A stretch of 64,000 nucleotides of DNA from Dendrolimus kikuchii (taxonomy: Eukaryota > Arthropoda > Insecta > Lepidoptera > Lasiocampidae): positions 3,769,501-3,833,500 of the forward strand of contig CM034390.1 in assembly GCA_019925095.2 (NCBI GenBank). The letters are read 5' to 3'. The notes under the pieces are model-generated. The model saw only the letters and a list, made by a program, of their open reading frames with translations, was not told the origin of the DNA and made no database searches. The translations under genes were made by a program, and so were the position numbers. Below, piece by piece: positions 21,563 through 32,547 of the stretch; the stretch's first letter is position 1; every line of letters begins with the position of its first letter.

Positions 21563-22181
21563 TCTTCTATATATTAATACCTGAAGCAAAAACACAGCAA
21601 AAACTTTGTACCCTTTTTTGGAAACTTACTTGGAGGCGTATGAAATTTCTCACACTTATAATCGGACCTACTTATGCCAAATAGAACCAACCCACATACT
21701 GACAGTTGTGAGAAAAAGCCGTTTTTATTAAAATTTTGCGTACAAATAAATACGTCTATATTTTGGAAAAAACATTTAGAATATTGTATATTATATTTTC
21801 TCGTTATGATTTTTATTGAGTCGATAGAAGGTGCATTTTGAAAGTCATCTGCATCCTTAATCCAATTTTGGCATGTTTGTGGATTGGTTCTGTTTTGCAT
21901 AAGTACGTCCAATTTATATAGAGAAGGAGTGCAGAATGCTGATATTTTTTTAAAGTTATGCATAAAAAATACATTAAATCAATAAAAAAAAACATTACAT
22001 TATTTGACACACACACGCATATATATTCTTTTGTTTATTGTTAAAGTCAATTTAACAGTGTAGCCTTGGCGAAATCTGTGATTATAGAAGTATAGTCTTC
22101 GACAAAAGAACCTTAATAATGTTCAAACTTATAATTTAAATTAATTATTATGGTCGAATTTCGACCACGGGCGACCACTAG
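21563..22181 (+). mobile_element. Non-autonomous Helitron, long copy
   Basis: Starts TC after A (21562) and ends CTAG before T (22182). The 3' hairpin 'ggtcgaatttcgacc' lies about 12 nt before the end. The 5' region 'tattaatacctgaagc' and 'actttgtaccctttttt' match the copies at 35073 and 49135. It contains about 250 bp of extra interior that the other copies lack. No Rep/helicase coding sequence. Confidence 0.8.
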
Positions 22182-22583
22182 TACTAATAAATTTCTGATC
22201 AATTTTTGACTGATTTGGTTAAAAACGTTTTAAATATTAAAACGTCATAGAAATAGAAGAATAGCCTGTTGCGCGCCTCATTTAGTTATGGTTGTGTTTT
22301 GAATTTATTCAGTTACATTTTTTTTCCGAAACTTTATCATTTCTTATATTATTTTTAACTCAAAAACCAAACAAAAGCCTAGATCTTCCTTTGACATATC
22401 GGGTACTTTTTGTTTTTAATTTAAAGTTCACAATTACTCCAAATGATAGGCCCCGTGCCAATTTTAAGAAAGAAAATAATAAGTAAATGAAATTATTGAC
22501 AAATAATTTTATATATTTATTATTTTTAAATTTGACAGGACGCCAATCATTGACGGGTTGATAAACTCTATAATTTCAAAAGA
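22182..22583. other. Non-genic stretch
   Basis: AT-rich, nothing recognised. Confidence 0.4.
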
Positions 22584-22676
22584 TTTTTTATTGCAGTAGT
22601 TCAACAGGCAGGCAGACGACCTACTTGATGGAAAGCGGTTACCATCGCCTATGGACATTTGGTGCTATCTTTGGTG
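22584..22676 (-). mobile_element. SINE-A/LINE-A 3' tail fragment
   Basis: Reverse complement of the shared terminus, 'ttattgcagtagttcaacag...gttaccatcgcctatgg'. Confidence 0.75.
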
Positions 22677-23097
22677 GTGACAACAATTATATCGTGTACC
22701 CTACTTAAATCATATTGTAATTCTTTGTTTAACGCTAAATACTGCTTATAATAAGTTACCAATATCACAGAGAAACTTTGAACTCTACATGTGTGTATTA
22801 ACAACCACTTCGCCTGAACTCTGGTCGTAAAGACGGCGGACATCGTCGTGAGTCATCTGCGAAATGGTCGGGATGTGGGTCCCGTTGGTCATCATTGGCT
22901 TTATCTGAGAAATTAATTTATTAAAAAAAATATTAACAAAAACATTTAAAAATAGATAGATAGATAAGTCTTTATTTTATTTAAGTTTATAGCTTGGCAG
23001 CTAGGCCTTTAAGATCTGGCATCTTAGTTTACAATACAGTTTCTTCATTTTCTTAAGCCTATGTGTAGCACAGCTGAATTATAGGTTATCAGCTAGT
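22677..23097. other. Non-genic stretch
   Basis: No gene. 22965-23060 may be a LINE 3' end in antisense. Confidence 0.35.
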
Positions 23098-23294
23098 GCC
23101 ATTCAACGGAGTTCTTGTGACAACTCAAAAGGCCACATTTGACTTTACAGTTCACATTTCTCATAAAACACATAATTACTACTCAAAAACTATCAATATC
23201 CTACAACTATTGTTCATTTTAGAGTAATTTTACACATTTTTAGAAAATAAAACTGCACAGCACAACGTCTCCTTTCAGGTCCCGCCAAAAACTA
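23098..23294. repeat. Unclassified dispersed repeat, copy 2
   Basis: Same family and orientation as 12808-13010, e.g. 'gagtaattttacacattttt' and 'aactgcacagcacaacg'. Confidence 0.7.
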
Positions 23295-23359
23295 GATAAG
23301 TCTTTATTGTACATCAAAGCATAGACAAACAGAAGTAGAAAAATACAAAAGATAGTACA

Positions 23360-23405
23360 ACGGGTGGCTTTATCGCTAAAAAGCTAACTCTATCAGGCAA
23401 CCTTA
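23360..23405 (-). mobile_element. LINE-C 3' UTR fragment
   Basis: Antisense to the LINE-C block, with 'ggctttatcgctaaaaagc...caggcaacctta'. Confidence 0.45.
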
Positions 23406-23721
23406 TTTTATGAAATATTATTGAAATTTCTTTTACATAAAAAAAATTTCGTTATGAAACCTGTACTTCGAAGTACGATATGATTGTGGTAGGATACCTA
23501 ATTTTTATCTGTTGCCGGTCCTAGTGACACTTAGCCTGAAGTCAACAATTGAAACCTTGTGAGCTAAATTTACTCGAAGAAATCGAACCTAACAAACCCT
23601 CTGTGTCCTAACTGTGAGAGGAGTCCGGTATTGATAATGGCATGGTTAGCCTAACAGGCTTATGCGAGTAGAAACAATAGGCGTAATCCCGGGCTGAAGT
23701 CGAATAAATAATAATTAGACA

Positions 23722-25730
23722 AGCTACCGTCGATAACGACGAGCCATTGTCGATAAGGACGAACTAACTTCGCTAAGGACGAGCCACCGTCGATAAGGAC
23801 GAATCATTGTCGATAACGACGAACACCGTCGATAACGACGAACTTCCGTCGATAACGACGAACTGCCGTCGATAACGACGACCTACCGTCGATAACGACG
23901 ACCTACCGTCGATAACGACGAACCACCGTCGATAACGACGAACTACCGTCGATAACGACGAACTACCGTCAATAACGACGACCTACCGTCGATAACGATG
24001 ACCTACCGTCGATAACGACGAACACCGTCGATAACGACGACTTACCGTCGATAACGACGACCTACCGTCGATAACGACGAACTACCGTCGATAACCACGA
24101 ACTGCCGTCGATAACGACGACCTACCGTCGATAACGACGAACACCGTCGATAACGACGACCTACCGTCGATAACGACGAACACCGTCGATAACGACGAAC
24201 TACCGTCGATAACGACGAACTACCGTCAATAACGACGACCTACCGTCGATAACGATGACCTACCGTCGATAACGACGACCTACCGTCGATAACGACGAAC
24301 TACCGTCAATAACGACGAACTACCGTCGATAACGACGACCTACCGTCGATAACGACGACCTACCGTCGATAACGACGAACTACCGTCGATAACGACGACC
24401 TACCGTCGATAACGACGAACTACCGTCGATAACGACGACCTACCATCGATAACGACGACCTACCGTCGATAACGACGAACTACCGTCGATAACGACGACC
24501 TACCATCGATAACGACGACCTACCGTCGATAACGACGAACTACCGTCGATAACGACGAACTACCGTCGATAACGACGAACTACCGTCGATAACGACGACC
24601 TACCGTCGATAACGACGACCTACCGTCGATAACGACGACCTACTGTCGATAACGACGAACTACCGTCGATAACGACGACCTACCGTCGATAACGACGAAC
24701 TACCGTCGATAACGACGAACTACCGTCGATAACGACGAACTACCGTCGATAACGACGACCTACCGTCGATAACGACGAACTACCGTCGATAACGACGACC
24801 TACTGTCGATAACGACGAACTACCGTCGATAACGACGAACTACCGTCGATAACGACGAACTACCGTCGATAACGACGAACTACCGTCGATAACGACGAAC
24901 TACCGTCGATAACGACGACCTACCGTCGATAACGACGAACTACCGTCGATAACGACGACCTACCGTCGATAACGACGAACTACCGTCGATAACGACGACC
25001 TACCGTCGATAACGACGAACTACCGTCGATAACGACGACCTACCATCGATAACGACGACCTACCGTCGATAACGACGAACTACCGTCGATAACGACGAAC
25101 TACCGTCGATAACGACGACCTACCGTCGATAACGACGAACTACCGTCGATAACGACGAACACCGTCGATAACGACGAACTACCGTCGATAACGAAGAACT
25201 ACTGTCGATAACGACGACCTACCGTCGATAACGACGACCTACCGTCGATAACGACGACCTACCGTCGATAACGACGAACTACCGTCGATAACGACGAACT
25301 ACCGTCGATAACGACGAACTACCGTCGATAACGACGACCTACCGTCGATAACGACGAACTACCGTCGATAACGACGACCTACCGTCGATAACGACGAACT
25401 ACCGTCGATAACAACGACCTACCGTCGATAACGACGACCTACCGTCGATAACGACGAACTACCGTCGATAACGACGACCTACCGTCGATAACGACGACCT
25501 ACCGTCGATAACGACGCCCTACCGTCGATAACGACGACCTACCGTCGATAACGACGACCTACCGTCGATAACGACGAACTACCGTCGATAACGACGACCT
25601 ACCGTCGATAACGACGACCTACCGTCGATAACGACGACCTACCGTCGATAACGACGACCTACCGTCGATAACGACGACCTACCGTCGATAACGACGACCT
25701 ACCGTCGATAACGACGAACTACCGTCGATA
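23722..25730. repeat. 20-bp satellite array, about 100 units
   Basis: Tandem unit 'taccgtcgataacgacgaac' (20 bp) over about 2.0 kb. The unit's fourth-from-last to last bases are mostly 'gaac' or 'gacc', and the two forms are interspersed along the array. A few units are 18-19 bp ('gaacaccgtc'). The first ~100 bp (23722-23820) are diverged, while the interior and right edge are nearly uniform. The unit contains the near-palindrome 'cgtcgataacgacg' (5-bp arms, 4-bp centre). Stops in every frame rule out coding. Confidence 0.97.
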
Positions 25731-28080
25731 AATCTTTAAAATTATTAGTTAATAAAGCCCTTTTTTTCGAAAAATCAGCGTTTTTTAGACATAATATTAC
25801 AAAGAAAATGAATGATCCAAAAAGTTTGTGGAAATGTCTCAAAAATACCCTCTTACCAAAAAATGGCATAGACTTGCCAACGACTTTAAATGATGCAGAT
25901 GCCATAAATAAACACTTTTTAAATGTGCCGGGTACCTCTGGCGTTAATTTGCCTATGTTGATTTATTATGAATCTAACAAGTTCAGTGATGCTATTTTTC
26001 ATATACACCCAATAAAACTAGACGCATTACAAAAAATCATTGGTAGTCTTAGGTCAAATGCGGAAGGCTGCGATGAATTAAATTTACACATGCTCTTGAG
26101 GACTCTACCTGTCAGCCTGAATGTTATACTCTCCATTGTAAATGTATCTATTAAGACTTCAACATTCCCTGATGCTTGGAAACGTGCAGTTATTCGTCCT
26201 TTACCTAAAAACTTAAATCCTTCTGATTTAAAAGATCTAAGACCTATCAGTATTTTACCTTGCCTCTCAAAAGTTCTGGAAAAAGTAGTCTGTACACAGT
26301 TAACCGAATTTTTAGAAAACCATCATATTCTACCAGAGTTTCAATCGGGTTTTAGAAAAAAACGTGGTACTACTACAGCCTTACTAGATGTCACCGACAA
26401 CATTCTTTGCGCTCAAGATGATGGATTGTGCACAATACTTGTCCTGCTTGATTTCTCAAGAGCTTTTGACTCCATAAACATAAATTTATTAATAAGTAAA
26501 TTAAGTTATTATGGTTTTGACAAAGAGGCTATTCGATGGTTTTACAGTTATTTAAGTAGTCGCTGCCAATATGTCAAGTTAAACCGAAACGATGGCACAT
26601 CTCTATCATCCATGGAAACGCCTGTTACTAGGGGAGTTCCGCAAGGTTCAATTTTGGGACCCATCTTATTTATTTTATATTCTGCCGATATAGTAGCACA
26701 AATTAAACACTGCAAGTTTCATATCTACGCCGATGATACGCAGGTTTATATTTCATGTAAGCCATCCGATATTGATTCAGCTATAGTTAAGCTTAATGAT
26801 GATTTGGCTAGCATATCTAATTGGTCCAAAAATAATTCATTATTATTAAACCCTACAAAAACGAAATTTATGATATTCGGCAGCAAATCCCAACTTTTAA
26901 AACTAAATCCCTCAGTGACAGTATCGCTCATGGACAAACCAATTAAGCGAGTTTACGAGGCTCGAAACTTGGGTTTACACGTTGATTGTGACTTAAGATT
27001 TCAAACACATGTGACCAGTTCTGTTCAAAATTGTTTTTATAAACTCAAAGTTCTATATAAAATGCGCCCATACCTAAACGAGACTCTACGTATTCAGTTA
27101 GCAGAATCCTTAGTACTATCGCGTTTGAATTATTCCGACATTGTTTTTGGCCCTCGTCTTCTATCTAGTACCAAGAGATTAATTCAGCGTGTTCAAAATG
27201 CTTGTGCCAGATTCTGCTTCGATATTCCATTGAGAGGTCATGTAACACCATATCTTAATAAACATTCAATATTAAAGATGACGCATCGTCGCAAGTTACA
27301 TCTAGCTTGTCTCCTTTTTGGAGTAATCAAGCACAGATTGCCTTCGTACCTGTACGACAAATTAACTTGGATGTCAAGTCGCAGGTCGATCGGGACAAGG
27401 AAGTGTGCAGTACAGCTCTTGATGCAGCGGCACTCCTCAGCCTCTTTCAAAGGTAGTTTTAAATATGCTGCTTCAAAATGTTGGAACAACATTCCCCCAC
27501 CAATAAGGAACCTGCAGTCAGTTCAAGGGTTTAGGGTCACACTCAAGAAGTTTCTTGTTGACCACCAAAAATCACAGGCGGGCCAAAGACACGACACCAG
27601 CATTTTATAATTCTGGTATTGCTTTAAGGCTGTTTTTTTTATTTATTTACTTTGTGTATCGAATAATATGTTGTGTATAATATCATTAAATGTATTATAT
27701 GTTTATGTGTTGTATATGATTGATTTTATCTTATAAATATTTGTAAATTTATTGATATCAGTATAATTATTATACATTATTATATATATTATATGAGTTC
27801 ACACACACAGTTATAACTCAGTATTAATATTTGTCTTTATTACAACTATAATATAATTATTTATTAATATTATAATATATAGTTTGCCGTGACGTCGCTC
27901 TAGGGTCAAGCGGAAGATCAGCGTTGGTCTAACAGATCGACATTTTTGCTGAGCTTGATCCAATTTTTAGGACATAGTATGTATATTATCAGATACTTTG
28001 TGGTTGTTTTCTCTTTTTATTGTATTTAATTTTTACTTTTAATGTGTTTGTTGTATATGTCCTAAAAATAAACTTGTTTT
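25731..28080 (+). mobile_element. LINE-B (CR1/L2-like) with open reverse-transcriptase frame, 5'-truncated
   Basis: A 600-codon frame (ATG at 25808, stop at 27608-27610) is open and extends upstream without a stop to the satellite edge, so the ATG is internal to a larger ORF. The RT blocks appear in order: DLRPISILPCLSKVLEKVV, FQSGFRKKRGTTTAL, LDFSRAFDSI (catalytic D), GVPQGSILGPILFILYSADI, IYADDTQVYI (catalytic YADD), then the thumb and C-terminal region ending RHDTSIL. The AP-endonuclease domain is missing because of 5' truncation. The 3' UTR runs to about 28080 ('gtcctaaaaataaac'). Its 3' end abuts the last recognisable AK5 coding segment in antisense. Other pieces of the family are at 3685-4150 and 61027-61258. 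Confidence 0.9.
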
Positions 28081-28170
28081 CGTTGCCGACGCCGCCGTTG
28101 GCGTGCCCATTCGCCAGCCCACCGCCCATGCGGCTCATCGCGTGCGCGAATTGCTGCATCGTCGACATAT
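28081..28170 (-). CDS. AK5: AK5-like gene, C-terminal exon (3' end uncertain)
   Basis: A good acceptor (ttttacag at 28178-28171) is followed by a frame that joins in phase with the G left by the previous exon. It encodes DMSTMQQFAHAMSRMGGGL and then ANGHANGGVGN, a Met/Gly/Ala-rich tail. The codons are GC-rich, unlike the surroundings. No convincing donor is present. The frame continues past 28081 into antisense LINE-B sequence and meets TGA at 27991-27989. A possible AATAAA lies at 27843-27838. So either the LINE supplied the end of the protein, or the exon was cut by the insertion and the rest lies elsewhere. The tail itself is not a conserved kinase motif, so the assignment rests on phase, composition and position. 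Confidence 0.55.
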
Positions 28171-28861
28171 CTGTAAAATGTGTGACGGCCTCTATGATGG
28201 TGTGGTCGAAGCGCTTATATGCACTATACAGCTAGCCCCAGTGCAGTTAGCCGTCCGGCTGGCCGCAGGTACGAAAATGTATGTAAAGTGTAAACCGCTT
28301 ATAGCAGTTGCGGTTTCGCCTACCGCAATCTGGTTAGCCGCATATTCAACCCCGTACTGAAGTCAGGACCAAATCAAAGCTGAACTAATACGACCACAAC
28401 AAAGATTCCTGGTATGGTATGGTTTTTACAAGCTTTTATTTAACTTGCAATGGATGTACCTATGTATGTAAGTTCGGGTGGAATCTTGTAAGTGAAATTT
28501 GACCAACTTCCCAGTTTGCGATTGAGCTGAAATTTTACACGCATATGTATATCGCGTGACAATGCAATAATATGGTACCATGGAGCCGATCTGATGATGG
28601 AGTCGGAAGGTGGCCATAGGAACTCCTGTACTAAACAAGACAGACCCGTCGTGTTTGGGCTCGTTTTACTTGTCTTGGCTAGCACTCTTCTGCTACATGG
28701 TATCCAGGATCTCAAAAGCTTGTATTTAAAAACCTTTTTAAAAAAGCTTATTTTACACAAGAAAAAAAGTCACAAATAACTATTATGAAATGTCATTATT
28801 TTTATTTCAAAATTTTGTTCAATGTTTTTTAAATCTTTGAGTTATTTGCAAAATAACTTAC
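28171..28861 (-). other. AK5 intron
   Basis: 691 bp with AG/GT borders on the minus strand. Overlapping short frames on the plus strand (28103-28360, 28594-28779) have no recognised content. Confidence 0.6.
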
Positions 28862-29000
28862 CGGTTCGGGGTCCTGATTGACTGCTTTTTTTTACCGGTT
28901 GCGGAGGCATGGCTGCTATGGCTTCTGCCTTCTCCATCTCTTCATTCAAGACCCTTGTGAACTCCACCTGGACTTCAGAGGAGTCCGTATCACCGTCAAC
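28862..29000 (-). CDS. AK5: AK5-like gene, exon after the second kinase domain
   Basis: Bounded by acceptor cttacag (29007-29001) and donor G|GTAAGT (28861-28856). It encodes VDGDTDSSEVQVEFTRVL, then NEEMEKAEAIAAMPPQ and a short basic/proline tail. The first part matches the end of nucleotide-kinase domains, where a core strand (VDG or VNA) is followed by 'D...V...F..VL' leading into the last helix. It starts in phase 0 directly after HRLVI of the preceding exon and ends in phase 1. After about residue 20 the sequence is linker-like. Confidence 0.85.
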
Positions 29001-29129
29001 CTGTAAGTCATATTATTATATCGTTAGCAGACAGCTACAACTTTTTCTTCTGCTCTCTTTGTATTTGATCGTGATTGTTTCCTTCGCAAACTTTTACACC
29101 CTTTTTGAAACTTAAAGTTAGAGGACGTA

Positions 29130-29400
29130 TTTTCTTTTAGTTTGCTTGTAGGCAAACGGATCTACTTGATGGTAAGTGGTTACCATCGCCCATGGACATA
29201 TGCAACAGTAAAAGAGCTGATGCGTTGCCTACCTCGTTGAGACTTTAAATATCTGTTGACGCCCTTTTTGAAGAGCCCCATATTATAAAGTTCTAGGAAA
29301 CCCGCAGGAGGATCATTCCATATTTTGCTCACGTACGGCATGAAGGTGCTTGCATCACGCACAGTGGACGATTTTCAAGTGTCGAGGAAATTGATGTGAT
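29130..29400 (-). mobile_element. LINE 3' end related to LINE-A, in an AK5 intron/exon interval
   Basis: The minus frame (29362-29180) encodes SKIWNDPPAGFLELYNMGLF then KKGVNRYL and ends YVHGRW, parallel to the LINE-A C-terminus (WRELPAEVF...YDMGSFKKGV). The tail 'ccatgggcgatggtaacc' matches LINE-A, but the coding identity is lower, so it is a separate subfamily. It lies just 3' of the 29496 exon in gene orientation. Confidence 0.65.
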
Positions 29401-29495
29401 GACAAAATGGCCACGTAGGCACCAAATCAAATGACTCATCAGAACACTCCAAGTTGTACAGACATGACAAATAATATATTATATATGATACATAC

Positions 29496-29660
29496 TATAA
29501 CGAGACGGTGGTCTTGATCCAAGGTCTTCAACATTGGCAGGCTGAGTTCCCTGAATACCTCCAACCGTCTTCTGAAGGCTGCAACCGAATCATCTCGCCT
29601 TCCGCGACCCAGTTGCAACTTAGAGCAGTCAAGAAGAACCATTCGAGGGCTAAGCCGGAA
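29496..29660 (-). CDS. AK5: AK5-like gene, second kinase domain: core strand and LID exon
   Basis: Acceptor atttcag (29667-29661) and donor GTATGT (29495-29490), 165 nt, phase 0 at both ends, 55 residues. It reads FRLSPRMVLLDCSKLQLG, then RGRRDDSVAAFRRRLEVF and a helix ending DQDHRLVI. MVLLDC is the core beta strand after the GYPR segment. GRRDDSVAAFRRRL corresponds to the LID/post-LID motif GRxDD...RL that holds ATP phosphates and arginines in adenylate and UMP/CMP kinases. The LID stretch before GRRDD is several residues shorter than in AK1-type enzymes. In family terms the protein would move phosphate between ATP and AMP/nucleoside monophosphates in the cytosol. Confidence 0.92.
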
Positions 29661-30069
29661 CTGAAATTTAATATTTAAGTCTTAACCCTTCAAACGGGCC
29701 AAATTTAATATTATTTTTGTCCATAATTGGCCAGCTGCCATCAAAATCAAACCAAGAGAATTATATCGTCTCTTTTATTCTAATACAAATTCTATGTAGT
29801 TAGAGGGAGAAAGCATCAGTTCGACGTTCATTTCAATGATCTGTATTTGATCACAAATTTGTGATGCTTTCCAATTAGCCGTGTGTGATAGCTCGGGCAA
29901 CAAATCTGTGGTGGTTCCGTTTTAACGGTTAATCTTTTAAGATTCTTCTTAATTCTCTTGGTTTTGGCGCGGCAATTTTGATGGCAGCTGGTAACTTGTG
30001 GAAAAAAATAATATTAACATCCGTCCCTCAAAGAGGTTAAGAACTTTAGGCTTTCAATCTATCATGATC

Positions 30070-30205
30070 ACCCTGGCCTTAAATCCTAATCGCGTTTGGA
30101 GCGATTTTTTCAAAGCCCGAAATCCACTTTCCTCCTCTTAGACTTCCTTTAGCCTCCCTTATTGTGTGACTAATGGCAACCATGGCTTTCCTCAAGTTCT
30201 TGGGT
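30070..30205 (-). mobile_element. RTE-2 LINE tail fragment
   Basis: Diverged match to the RTE-2 end, 'ttaaatcctaatcgcg...aagcccgaaatccactttcct'. Confidence 0.5.
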
Positions 30206-30521
30206 TTATTTATTTTTATTGTATGAGTTCAGCAGACAGGCAGACGGCCCACTTGATGGAAAGCGGTTACCAACGCCTATGAACATTTGCAACACCAAAG
30301 GTGCTACAAATGCGCTGCTGCTCTCTTAAGGAAGATTGGTACCTGGTCATTAATGCCGGAACACAGCTCTAGGTTGTTATGGCGACATACTTTAGACCAG
30401 GGGTGGTAGCCATCAAGTCAGGCAAATACCCTACCACCGGTCTGTGGGTTGTTTTGCCACATCTTATGACAGGCCGCCCCAAACGCAGGAAATTGTATTC
30501 TTTCTCCGTTCCTGCACGGAT
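30206..30521 (-). mobile_element. SINE-A copy, near full length (left member of an inverted pair)
   Basis: Complete from the tail (30206) to 'cgttcctgcacgg' at 30521. It carries several C>T-type changes. Confidence 0.85.
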
Positions 30522-30558
30522 ATTTCTTTAAAAGTAACAAACAGACCAACAATAATAA

Positions 30559-30826
30559 CTCCTGCGGCAGGACTGTCTGTGGTAAGAGGAGACGAAACAG
30601 ACCATAGCCAGCTAGTAGGGCATTTGCCCGTATCTCTGATCTAGTTAGAGGATGCTGCCATAACAACCTTGAGTTATATTCCGGCATCAATGGCCAAGTT
30701 CCAGTTCCCCATTCGAGAGCAGCAGACCACGGTAGCTTTGGGGTTACAAATGTCCATAGGCGATGGTAACTACTTTCCATCAAGGAGACCGATAGGCAGT
30801 TTACTTTATTCCAGCAATAAATAAAC
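30559..30826 (+). mobile_element. SINE-A copy (right member of an inverted pair)
   Basis: Begins within the head ('ctcctgcggcagg') and runs to 'ccagcaataaataaa'. It is head-to-head with 30206-30521, with a 37-bp gap. Confidence 0.8.
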
Positions 30827-31012
30827 AATGCAACTTTCAAATTTATATATTTGTAGGAATCGTATTTGTTATTATAAAGTAACCATATGACTGAAGTAGT
30901 CAATAACCGGATAGAGTATTCTTTCATTTAGTAATCGGAAGACGTATAACCGGATGTCAACGTAGAAGCATTTATTATTATGCTAACGGATATTGGAAAT
31001 GGAGTAACCGGA
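30827..31012. other. Short non-genic stretch
   Basis: Contains three 'aaccggat' motifs (near 30906, 30950 and 31006) that may belong to the adjacent LTR-like element. Confidence 0.35.
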
Positions 31013-31446
31013 TGTTGGAAGTTGGTTTTATGAAGGAAGTGAAACTGAAGTAGCGCCACAGTATTACCCGATAATGTCACTGCAGCGCGCTACGAGGACC
31101 TTTTAAATACGCAGTGTTCAGGCAGAGGAGGGGCAATCTTAAACCGACAGCCTACGAGTCTACAACCAAGTCTTAAACCGAGAGTCTATACGATTCTCTA
31201 CACGGATAGTCTTGGACGAGGAGCACATAATATATTGTGGTCGATAATTACTGCTTGATAATCGCAGTTTTCTTGGAGGGCGACTTGCTGCTCGACACCT
31301 GACAAGCATGGATGGAACTCTTGGAGTTGTCCTAATATTTAAAATATCGTAATTGTAATAATTCTAGTGTAATAAACTTTGATTATAATATATCAGATTA
31401 TTATTGTGTTATCCTCGGCGCCGTTCGCTCCCGGCGTGAGCCTACA
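31013..31446 (+). mobile_element. Candidate solo LTR
   Basis: Starts TG and ends 'gtgagcctaca'. It has a TATA-like 'ttttaaatacgc' near 31107 followed by a 'cagt' initiator-like site, and 'aataaa' near 31371 upstream of a 'tcggcgccgttcgctccc' end, which is the promoter/poly(A) layout of an LTR. No internal coding and no clear 5-bp duplication, so this stays tentative. Confidence 0.4.
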
Positions 31447-31529
31447 TATTAGTAAATAAAGTCATATGGGTATACTCGTACTTTATAGAAGTTTATGAAT
31501 TCATGACAGTTACAAAAGTCAACTCTCAC

Positions 31530-31749
31530 CTCATTCTCAAACTGTTCCATCTGCTCCAAATCTCTAGGATACCCATCAAGGACCAGTCCATGGCCGCTCC
31601 TCGAAGCATCGTTTACTGCCCCACGGACTAATTTAGTGACCAGTTCTCTCGGTGCTAGTTCTCCCCCACTTAATGCAGCTCGGGCTAGAGCACCATCTGA
31701 CGTTGGTCCACCACCAGCGTCCGCCAACGCTCGGAGTCGTTGACCAAGA
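31530..31749 (-). CDS. AK5: AK5-like gene, second kinase domain: NMP-binding exon
   Basis: Acceptor (cag at 31752-31750) and donor GAG|GTGAGA. The first T completes AG from the P-loop exon to give Ser. It encodes SLGQRLRALADAGG, then ALSGGELAPRELVTKLVR and GHGLVLDGYPRDLEQMEQF. These are the expected adenylate-kinase blocks in order: the S.G.LLR helix after the P-loop, the GELAP.E turn of the NMP-binding arm, and GYPR with the following acidic/aromatic helix, whose Arg contacts AMP. The order and spacing fit AK5 domain 2. It ends in phase 0. Confidence 0.95.
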
Positions 31750-32255
31750 CTGAAAACATGTTAACGTTAGATTTTCTTCGTTCTGGCACAGGTCCGCTTT
31801 TGGCCATGATCTCGCTTGATCTTAAGCGCAGGTATTGTCTATGATGGAGCACGTTTACCTAGAAAATACCTATTTAGACGAAATTTGAAGACACCCAGGT
31901 TGCAGGTTTCGGGAAAATCAAAACTCCAGTCATCGAGAAAAGATAACAATCTTCCTCCATGCGCAGGTAATGAGTGACACTTTTCAGTGCACACGATGAA
32001 ATTGGATACGAAGCACTTCGTTCTTATAGCTGGTGTGTTTACCACATACCAGAGCTATAGATATATACCAAAGCGATGAGATTAAAAGCTCCAGTGAACA
32101 CTTTCCAAAGTGTATCCTATCGGATATCAGTTCTCTATCAATAACCGATAGGCTGGTAAAGAATAGTTTCTCGTTGTTGTCTGTCAACCTTCAGGTACTC
32201 CGCTCAATCGGTTCCATTGCTTTAAAAAGATATTTCGCTAAGCCGACGAGATCAT

Positions 32256-32547
32256 CCGTGCAGGAACGGAGAAAGAATACAATTTCCTGCGGTCGGTCGA
32301 CCTGTCGTAAGAGGCGACAAAACAACCCACAGCCAGGTGGTAGGGCTTTTGCCCGACTGGATGGCTACCACCCCTGGTCTAAAGTATGTCGCCATAACAA
32401 CCTTGAGTTGTGTTCCGGCATTAGTGGCTAGGTTCCAGTCTCCCTTAAGAGAGCAGGAGCGCATTTGTAGCATCTTTGGTGTTGCAAATGTCCATAGGCG
32501 ATGGTAACCGTTTTCCATTAAGTGGGCCGTCTGCCTGTCTGCTGATC
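32256..32547 (+). mobile_element. SINE-A copy
   Basis: Head intact at 'ccgtgcaggaacgg'. The tail stops at 'ctgtctgctgat' without the A-rich end. Confidence 0.85.

Noticed and set aside
23722..25730. CRISPR-like array
   Set aside because: Units are contiguous 20-bp tandem copies with no unique spacers, in eukaryotic DNA. It is a satellite.
28103..28360. Plus-strand 85-codon frame as a gene
   Set aside because: It overlaps the AK5 C-terminal exon and intron, has no recognised motif, and the minus-strand reading fits the splice phase.
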